The position numbers were made by a program, and so were the translations under genes. 5,051 nucleotides of DNA, from contig DYJG01000237.1 of NCBI GenBank assembly GCA_020723225.1, positions 1 through 5,051 of the forward strand, given 5' to 3'. Shown here piece after piece: positions 1 through 4,336 of this stretch. This DNA is from Desulfobacca acetoxidans (GTDB lineage: Bacteria > Desulfobacterota > Desulfobaccia > Desulfobaccales > 0-14-0-80-60-11). How positions within the stretch are numbered: position 1 is the first letter of the stretch; each line of letters opens with the position of its first letter. The notes below the pieces were generated by a model. That model did no database searches. It was not told the origin of the DNA and worked only from the letters and a program-made list of their open reading frames with translations.

Positions 1-35
1 TGGCCCCTGGCCCCTGGCCCCTGGCCCCTGGCCCC
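1..35 (-). repeat. Perfect heptamer tandem array (GGGGCCA x5 on the minus strand)
   Basis: Five exact head-to-tail copies of TGGCCCC fill 1-35, followed by a degenerate TGGCTTT. The array starts at the window edge, so it may be longer. Read on the minus strand it is GGGGCCA repeated, which lies in the 3' region of the permease transcript and begins 8 bases after that gene's stop codon. Four or more GGGG runs separated by CCA meet the usual pattern for a G-quadruplex. The same heptamer family recurs at 1198 and 4174. Confidence 0.95.
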
Positions 36-43
36 TGGCTTTC

Positions 44-1195
44 TCATCCCACCTTTCGCAAGGCCGCGGCAATCCCCACCCGCGCCGCCCGCCAGGCGGG
101 GAGCGCGGCGGCCAGCACCCCCACGGCCAGGGCCGTGCCCAGGCCCAGCCCCAGGGTCAGCCGGGTGAGGGGAAAGACCCGGAAGTATTGGCCCATTTGC
201 GTCTTAAAGACCTGCACCGCGGGAAAAGTCAGGGCCAGCCCCAAAAGCCCGCCCATCAGGGCCAGAAGCAAAGATTCGCCTAAAATAAGCCCGGCCAGGT
301 GCCGGGGCCTGAAGCCCATGGTTTTCAGCACCGCGTATTCCCCCAGGCGCTCCCGGGCGCTCATGGCCATGGTGTTGGCCAGAACAATCAGGATGACGCC
401 GATGACCAGCCAGGAGACCACCTGGATGGCCAAAAGAATGGCCTCGGTCATGGAGACGAAGCTCTGGAAAAAGGAAGCTTCGCTCTCGGTGAGGGTCTCC
501 GCCAGGGAGTTTTTGAACATGGCGTCGATCTGGGAGGCCACGGTCGGGGCCAGCTCCGGCCGGGCGACTTCTATCAAAAACCAGCTCACCTGGTCCGCCT
601 GGCTGGGCATGTTCTTTTTCATGGCCTCATTTAGGTATTCCCAGTTGAAATAGAAGCGGCCCTCATCGACGGTGGGCTCTCGCCCGGTGTAGATGGCCCG
701 GAGGATAAAGCGGTATTCTCCGGGGAAAATCCGCCCCTGGAGGACGATGGCGTCCCCGATCTTCCAGCCGTACCGGGCCGCGAGCTGCCGACCCGCGGCC
801 GCGGCCCTCCGGTCCTGGAAAAAGGCTGGTTTTTGCTCCTCCGGGATTTGATACTCCGGATAGATCTCGAAATAGCTTTGCAGGGCCACGGAAAACTGGG
901 GGAAAAAGTTTCTTTCATCGATATACACGCCCCCGAACCAGTTGCCGTAGGTCACGGCCTTGACCCCCGGCACGGCCTGAATCTTGGGAAGATAGGCCAT
1001 GGGCAGGCGGAAGACCAGGGAAATGGCGCTGCGGCACACCAGCCGGGAAGGAGAGGCGTTGGCCACCCCGACATACCAGGCGGCCACCACCGTACGCAGC
1101 AGACAGAAGGCCAGCACCGCCAGGGCCATGCCGGCGATGGTAAGCCCGGCCCGCAACGGATGCCGGATGGTATTGCGCCAGGTAAGTTTAAACAT
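44..1195 (-). CDS. ABC transporter permease, FtsX/MacB family
   Basis: This is a 383-residue inner-membrane permease of the FtsX/MacB type. Such proteins pair with a cytoplasmic ATPase and act on lipoproteins, lipids, drugs or envelope proteins; the substrate cannot be read here. The sequence shows a short basic N-terminus (MFKLTWRNTIRHP), a first membrane segment at about residues 18-40, a long periplasmic domain at about 41-250, and three C-terminal membrane segments at about 252-276, 302-325 and 345-367. Between the second and third lies the family cytoplasmic loop RERLGEYAVLKTMGFRPRHL (281-300). The C-terminus ALPAWRAARVGIAAALRKVG is also typical. The length is normal and no frameshift is seen. 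The ATG at 1195 is chosen because the family N-terminus begins exactly there, although no Shine-Dalgarno precedes it; a G-rich repeat lies 2 bases upstream instead. The cognate ATPase is not in the window. Confidence 0.93.
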   Translation of the reverse strand: MFKLTWRNTIRHPLRAGLTIAGMALAVLAFCLLRTVVAAWYVGVANASPSRLVCRSAISLVFRLPMAYLPKIQAVPGVKAVTYGNWFGGVYIDERNFFPQFSVALQSYFEIYPEYQIPEEQKPAFFQDRRAAAAGRQLAARYGWKIGDAIVLQGRIFPGEYRFILRAIYTGREPTVDEGRFYFNWEYLNEAMKKNMPSQADQVSWFLIEVARPELAPTVASQIDAMFKNSLAETLTESEASFFQSFVSMTEAILLAIQVVSWLVIGVILIVLANTMAMSARERLGEYAVLKTMGFRPRHLAGLILGESLLLALMGGLLGLALTFPAVQVFKTQMGQYFRVFPLTRLTLGLGLGTALAVGVLAAALPAWRAARVGIAAALRKVG

Positions 1196-1197
1196 CT

Positions 1198-1220
1198 GGG
1201 GTCAGGGGCCGGGGGAGGGG
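1198..1220 (+). repeat. G-rich heptamer-family repeat, G-quadruplex-like, at the permease start
   Basis: The plus strand reads GGGGTCA, GGGGCC, GGGGGA, GGGG. These are two recognisable heptamers of the family seen at 1-35 and 4174-4208, followed by a decayed G-rich tail. Four runs of at least four G, with loops of 3, 2 and 1 bases, make it a strong G-quadruplex candidate on the plus strand, which is the template strand of the permease gene. It occupies the place where the permease ribosome-binding site should be. Confidence 0.8.
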
Positions 1221-1328
1221 TTAGCGGTCCGGGTCTATCCGGCTAGGTTTCGCCCTCACACTCCCGAGCATACGCATTAATATCACACTCGCAGCCTTTA
1301 GGGGATCGGTATTGATTTTCCTAGACGT

Positions 1329-1338
1329 TCAAATTTGA
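1329..1338. promoter_or_regulatory. 10-bp palindrome TCAAATTTGA overlapping the candidate -35 box
   Basis: A perfect 10-bp palindrome overlaps the first four bases of the proposed -35 hexamer. A protein bound here would be placed to block or remodel RNA polymerase, so it is a candidate operator. Short AT-rich palindromes also occur by chance, which keeps confidence low. Confidence 0.3.
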
Positions 1339-1363
1339 CTTTTTATTTGATAATACCTACAGT
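1335..1363 (+). promoter_or_regulatory. Candidate sigma70-type promoter for the hybrid kinase gene
   Basis: TTGACT (1335-1340, five of six to the -35 consensus) is followed after 17 bases by TACAGT (1358-1363, four of six to the -10 consensus). It sits in an AT-rich island (about 1268-1380) in otherwise GC-rich DNA, about 110 bases before the kinase start codon. The -10 match is only moderate, and no transcription start can be shown from sequence alone. Confidence 0.4.
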
Positions 1364-1365
1364 TA

Positions 1366-1382
1366 TACCGATAATTTCGGTA
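1366..1382. promoter_or_regulatory. Inverted repeat TACCGA-N5-TCGGTA downstream of the candidate -10
   Basis: Two perfect 6-bp half-sites flank TAATT. The symmetry can be extended to GTTA(TA)CCGA and TCGGTAAC by allowing a 2-base bulge. A third half-site, ATCGGTA, lies at 1305-1311, upstream of the proposed -35 box, so the half-sites bracket the promoter. It could be a dimer-binding operator or a short 5' UTR stem-loop. No specific regulator is implied. Confidence 0.35.
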
Positions 1383-1460
1383 ACACCCACCAAGGCTTGG
1401 GGGTCTTAACTCGGGAAATTTTCTCCTTTGGCAAGCGATCGGGAAGGATAAGCGCCGGTT

Positions 1461-1466
1461 GGGGGG
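1461..1466 (+). promoter_or_regulatory. Weak G-run ribosome-binding site of the hybrid kinase gene
   Basis: GGGGGG ends 9 bases before the ATG at 1476 and could pair with the CCUCC anti-Shine-Dalgarno through one G-U wobble. An in-frame TAA at 1449-1451 excludes starts further upstream, and no GTG or TTG codon lies in frame between it and the ATG, so 1476 is the most upstream possible start. Confidence 0.5.
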
Positions 1467-1475
1467 AATGCCGTC

Positions 1476-4169
1476 ATGATCCGCTCTATCAGACTAAAAC
1501 CGCAGCATTTCCGTCCACTCCTGCCGAAACTTAGCCTTATCCTGATACTGGGCGGATTTCTCCTCTCCTTTCCCATCCTTCTCTCCGCCGGCCAATCCGC
1601 GGAAAAGAAACCGGTACTGATCCTGAACTCGTATCACCGGGGTTTCACCTGGACGGACCACCAGGTGGATGGAATCATGGGGGTGCTGGCCCAAAGCCTC
1701 CCGGAGCTGGAACCCCAGGTGGAATACATGAATTGGAAACATTTTCCCTCCGGGGAAAATCTCCAAAGACTCCTCCAGCTCTATCGGTATCGGTATGCCC
1801 GGCAAAAAATCGAAGCGGTGATTTGCACGGATAACGCGGCCCTGGATTTTGCGGCCAAACATCGTGCGGCCATCTTCCCCGGGGCCGCCCTGGTATTTTG
1901 CGGGATCAACGGCTTCAAGGATGAAATGATCGCCGATTGCCCCCGGGCCACCGGGGTGGTGGAGGACGTGGACCCGGTGGGCACCATCGATCTGGCGCTC
2001 AAGCTCCAGCCCACCACGAAAACCGTGGTGGTCATCTCCGACGCCACGGAGAGCGCTAAGGGGACCAACGAGAAGATCAAAAAGAACATCTCTCATTTTG
2101 CCACCCGGGTGGCCATCCGCTTTCTGACGGGCCTGAGCATGGCCGAAGTCCTGGAGCAGGTGGAGCAGCTTCCCCCGGACAGCATCATCCTCATGTCCAA
2201 CCTCAATCGCGATCGCCTGGGCCAGGTTTACAGCCATGAGCAAGCCCTCTCACTGGTCCGGAGCCGCAGCCGCGTGCCCATTTACGGCCTGTGGAGCTTC
2301 GTCCTGGGCCAAGGCATTGTGGGGGGGAATCTGCTCAGCGGGCAGGTGCAGGGAGAATATGCCGCCCGCTTTGCCGTGCGGATTTTAAAGGGCGAGGACC
2401 TCGGCAAGATGCCGGTGATCCGCACCAGCCCATGCGTGCCCATGTTCGATTATCAGCAGATGCAGGCCTTCGGCCTCCAGGCTTCCCTGCTGCCCCCGGG
2501 GAGCTTGGTGATCAATCAACCCTCATCCCTCTACCAGGCCTACAAAACCCTGATCTGGGGCGGCTCGGCGGTTATTCTGGCACTGTCCTTCCTGGTGCTG
2601 GTCCTTCTGGTCAACATCGGCAAGCGCCGGCGGGCCGAGCAGGCCCTCCAGGAATCGGAGAAACGTTACCGCTCCCTGGTGGACAATCTCCCCATGGGCG
2701 TCTGGAGGGCCCCACCGGACCTGGACGGCAAGTTCCTCATGGGCAACCCCGCCATGGCCCACATATTCGGCTGCGCCTCCACCGAGGAGTTCATGAATAC
2801 TCCGGCGCCGGAGTTCTGTATCCACCCGGAAGAACATGAGGACCTGGTCAACACCCTCCGGACCCAGGGAAAGGTCGCGGGCCGGGAGATGCAACTGAAA
2901 AGGAAGGACGGGGCTCTCTTCTGGGGCTCCATCACCGCCAATATGGTGAAAAACGAGCAGGGTGAACCCCTGTTCATCGACGGCCTCTTTGAGGATATTA
3001 CCGTGCGCAGGCTGTTGGAAGAGCAACTGGCCCACTCCCAAAGGATGGAGGCCGTGGGCCTGCTGGCCGGGGGCGTGGCGCACGACTTCAATAACCTGCT
3101 CACCGCCATCATCGGCCACAGTGAAATTATGTTGCTGGAGCTGCCGCCGGGCGCCCCTCTGTCCGAGAATGTCCGGGAGGTCATGAAGGCTGCGGAGCGG
3201 GGCAATTCCCTGACCCGGCAGTTGCTGGCCTTCGGCCGCCGCCAGATTCTCCAGCCCTGGGTGGTTAATCTTAACAGCACCATGGCGGATATGAACAAGA
3301 TGCTCCAACGGCTCATCGGCGAAGATATCGAATTGGTGACTATTCTAGACCCCGACCTGGGGCTGGTGAAGGTGGATCCGGGACAGATAGAACAGATTAT
3401 CATGAACCTGGTCCTCAACGCCCGGGACGCCATGCCCAAAGGCGGCAAGCTCACCCTGGAAACGGCCAATGTCTTCCTGGACGAGCATTACGCCCAGACC
3501 CATCTTGAGGTTAAACCCGGCTTCTACGCGATGCTGGCCGTCAGCGACAGCGGCGTGGGCATGGATAGCGAAACCCAAACCCGGATCTTTGATCCGTTTT
3601 TTACCACCAAAGAACAAGGGCGGGGTACGGGCCTGGGCCTGGCCACCGTTTACGGCATCGTCAAACAGAGCGGCGGGCATATCTGGCTCTATAGCGAGCT
3701 CGGCAAAGGCACCACCTTCAAAATCTATCTGCCCCGGGAGGAAGAGGCCGCCGAGCCCTCCTTAAGAACGGCTCCGGTCATTTCCTCCCTCCAGGGCGAC
3801 GAAACTATCCTGGTGGTGGAAGATGACGAGTCCCTGCGGGGGGTAGTTGCCAACCTCTTGGAGAGGTATGGCTATACGGTGCTGGAGGCCGGCAGCGGCG
3901 ACGCGGCCCTGGCCGCCTGCGCCGGCCGGGAGGGGCCGATCCACCTGCTGCTCACCGACGTGGTGATGCCCCGGATGAGCGGGCGGGAATTGGCCGATAG
4001 CCTGGCCCAACTCCATCCGGAAACCAAAGTTCTTTACATGTCCGGCTATACGGACAACGCCATTGTGCATCACGGGGTCCTGGACGCCGGCCTGCACTTT
4101 ATCCAGAAACCCTTCAAGATCCTCAGCCTGTTGCAGAAAGTCCGGGAGGTGTTGGCCGCCGGGGATTAA
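1476..4169 (+). CDS. Membrane hybrid histidine kinase with ABC substrate-binding-like sensor, PAS and C-terminal receiver
   Basis: This 897-residue sensor autophosphorylates and passes phosphate to its own receiver. A basic N-terminus and hydrophobic stretch (about 19-38) form a signal peptide or anchor. Residues about 46-345 form a periplasmic domain like ABC_sub_bind (PF04392) sensors, opening VLILNSYHRGFTWTDHQVDGI. A membrane helix spans about 358-381, followed by a PAS domain at about 395-510. In HisKA the phospho-accepting histidine is H536 (GGVAHDFNN). The ATPase domain has an N box N644-D651, a G1 box DSGVGM (691-696), an F box FDPFFTTK (705-712) and a G2 box GRGTGLGLA (715-723). The receiver (about 777-895) has D783/D784, phospho-acceptor D828, S856 and K878, so all key residues are present. 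There is no DNA-binding or other output domain and no adjacent response regulator, so the target is unknown. The ligand is also unknown. The last codons and stop lie in a 24-bp sequence repeated downstream. Confidence 0.95.
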   Translation: MIRSIRLKPQHFRPLLPKLSLILILGGFLLSFPILLSAGQSAEKKPVLILNSYHRGFTWTDHQVDGIMGVLAQSLPELEPQVEYMNWKHFPSGENLQRLLQLYRYRYARQKIEAVICTDNAALDFAAKHRAAIFPGAALVFCGINGFKDEMIADCPRATGVVEDVDPVGTIDLALKLQPTTKTVVVISDATESAKGTNEKIKKNISHFATRVAIRFLTGLSMAEVLEQVEQLPPDSIILMSNLNRDRLGQVYSHEQALSLVRSRSRVPIYGLWSFVLGQGIVGGNLLSGQVQGEYAARFAVRILKGEDLGKMPVIRTSPCVPMFDYQQMQAFGLQASLLPPGSLVINQPSSLYQAYKTLIWGGSAVILALSFLVLVLLVNIGKRRRAEQALQESEKRYRSLVDNLPMGVWRAPPDLDGKFLMGNPAMAHIFGCASTEEFMNTPAPEFCIHPEEHEDLVNTLRTQGKVAGREMQLKRKDGALFWGSITANMVKNEQGEPLFIDGLFEDITVRRLLEEQLAHSQRMEAVGLLAGGVAHDFNNLLTAIIGHSEIMLLELPPGAPLSENVREVMKAAERGNSLTRQLLAFGRRQILQPWVVNLNSTMADMNKMLQRLIGEDIELVTILDPDLGLVKVDPGQIEQIIMNLVLNARDAMPKGGKLTLETANVFLDEHYAQTHLEVKPGFYAMLAVSDSGVGMDSETQTRIFDPFFTTKEQGRGTGLGLATVYGIVKQSGGHIWLYSELGKGTTFKIYLPREEEAAEPSLRTAPVISSLQGDETILVVEDDESLRGVVANLLERYGYTVLEAGSGDAALAACAGREGPIHLLLTDVVMPRMSGRELADSLAQLHPETKVLYMSGYTDNAIVHHGVLDAGLHFIQKPFKILSLLQKVREVLAAGD

Positions 4170-4170
4170 G
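4147..4170 (+). repeat. 24-bp direct repeat, copy 1 (3' end of the kinase gene)
   Basis: These 24 bases run from AGGTGTTGG to GGGGATTAAG and encode the last kinase residues and its TAA stop. They recur at 4260-4283 with 22 of 24 identical (differences at 4151/4264 and 4158/4271). The offset between copies is 113 bp. Confidence 0.85.
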
Positions 4171-4173
4171 GCC

Positions 4174-4208
4174 GGGGTCAGGGGCCAGGGGCCAGTGATC
4201 AGTGATCA
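4174..4208 (+). repeat. Heptad array GGGGTCA, GGGGCCA x2, GTGATCA x2
   Basis: Five consecutive 7-base units start four bases after the kinase stop: GGGGTCA, GGGGCCA, GGGGCCA, GTGATCA, GTGATCA. A decaying tail (GTATCAGTAATA) follows. All units fit GKGRYCA, so a G-rich half grades into an A/T-richer half without losing the 7-base register. The orientation relative to the upstream gene's stop codon matches the array behind the permease (minus strand of 1-35). Confidence 0.85.
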
Positions 4209-4224
4209 GTATCAGTAATAAGTT

Positions 4225-4251
4225 GGTGGCACAGGCTTTCCAGCCTGTGCC
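4225..4251 (+). repeat. REP-like stem-loop 1
   Basis: A perfect 10-bp stem is formed by left arm GGCACAGGCT (4228-4237) and right arm AGCCTGTGCC (4242-4251) around loop TTCC. GTGG (4226-4229) sits at its 5' foot, resembling the GTAG/GTRG tetranucleotide that precedes REP hairpins mobilised by RAYT (TnpA-REP) transposases. No T-run follows on either strand, so it is not a classical intrinsic terminator, though it could slow polymerase or protect 3' ends between the convergent genes. Confidence 0.8.
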
Positions 4252-4259
4252 CATATCGC

Positions 4260-4283
4260 AGGTCTTGGCCACCGGGGATTAAG
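4260..4283 (+). repeat. 24-bp direct repeat, copy 2 (non-coding duplicate of the kinase 3' end)
   Basis: This second copy of the kinase-gene terminus (22 of 24 identical to 4147-4170) lies between the two REP-like stem-loops. It is not in an evident reading frame. Its last nine bases, GGGATTAAG (4275-4283), are also perfectly inverted at 4338-4346. Confidence 0.85.
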
Positions 4284-4293
4284 ACGCCAGGGC

Positions 4294-4309
4294 GGTAGCG
4301 CAAGCTTTC
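4294..4309 (+). repeat. REP-like half-copy
   Basis: GGTAGCGCAAGCTTTC is immediately followed by GGTAGTGCAGGCTTTC (4310-4325); 14 of 16 positions agree. It carries the GTAG foot and a left arm but has no right arm of its own. Its AGCGCAAGCT could pair with the right arm at 4327-4336 with one mismatch, giving an alternative, longer-loop fold. Confidence 0.7.
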
Positions 4310-4336
4310 GGTAGTGCAGGCTTTCTAGCCTGCGCT
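4310..4336 (+). repeat. REP-like stem-loop 2, overlapping the phosphorylase stop codon
   Basis: Left arm AGTGCAGGCT (4313-4322), loop TTCT and right arm AGCCTGCGCT (4327-4336) form a 10-bp stem with one T-G pair. GTAG (4311-4314) lies at the 5' foot. Compared with stem-loop 1, two stem positions differ by paired, compensating changes. The right arm and one loop base encode the last three residues and the TAG stop of the minus-strand phosphorylase gene. No T-run follows. Confidence 0.8.

Noticed and set aside
36..46. GGCTTTCT at 37-44 as a remnant of the REP-like stem-loop at the permease stop
   Set aside because: Only eight bases match the hairpin core and the complementary arm is absent, so chance is a sufficient explanation.
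135..1280. Open frames on the plus strand opposite the permease gene (135-653, 299-634, 833-1246, 999-1280)
   Set aside because: They are antisense shadows in GC-rich DNA. Their translations are rich in Arg, Pro, Gly and His and show no domain, while the minus-strand frame encodes a clear permease.
1335..1354. TTGACT paired with GATAAT (1349-1354) as a promoter
   Set aside because: The spacing is only 8 bases, far too short; the 17-base spacing to TACAGT is more plausible.
1783..1796. TATCGGTATCGGTA inside the kinase gene as extra copies of the promoter half-site
   Set aside because: It encodes Tyr-Arg-Tyr-Arg-Tyr in frame within the sensor domain and lies far from the promoter; codon repetition explains it.
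1494..4097. Long antisense and alternate-frame open frames across the kinase gene (for example 1494-2243, 2523-3308, 2666-3469, 2291-2839)
   Set aside because: The plus-strand frame contains an uninterrupted, motif-complete hybrid kinase. The others have compositionally biased sequence, no ribosome-binding sites and no recognisable family.
4228..4336. Classical intrinsic terminators for the convergent genes
   Set aside because: The stems are strong, but no T-run follows either one on either strand. A role in 3'-end formation is possible but not the standard terminator form.
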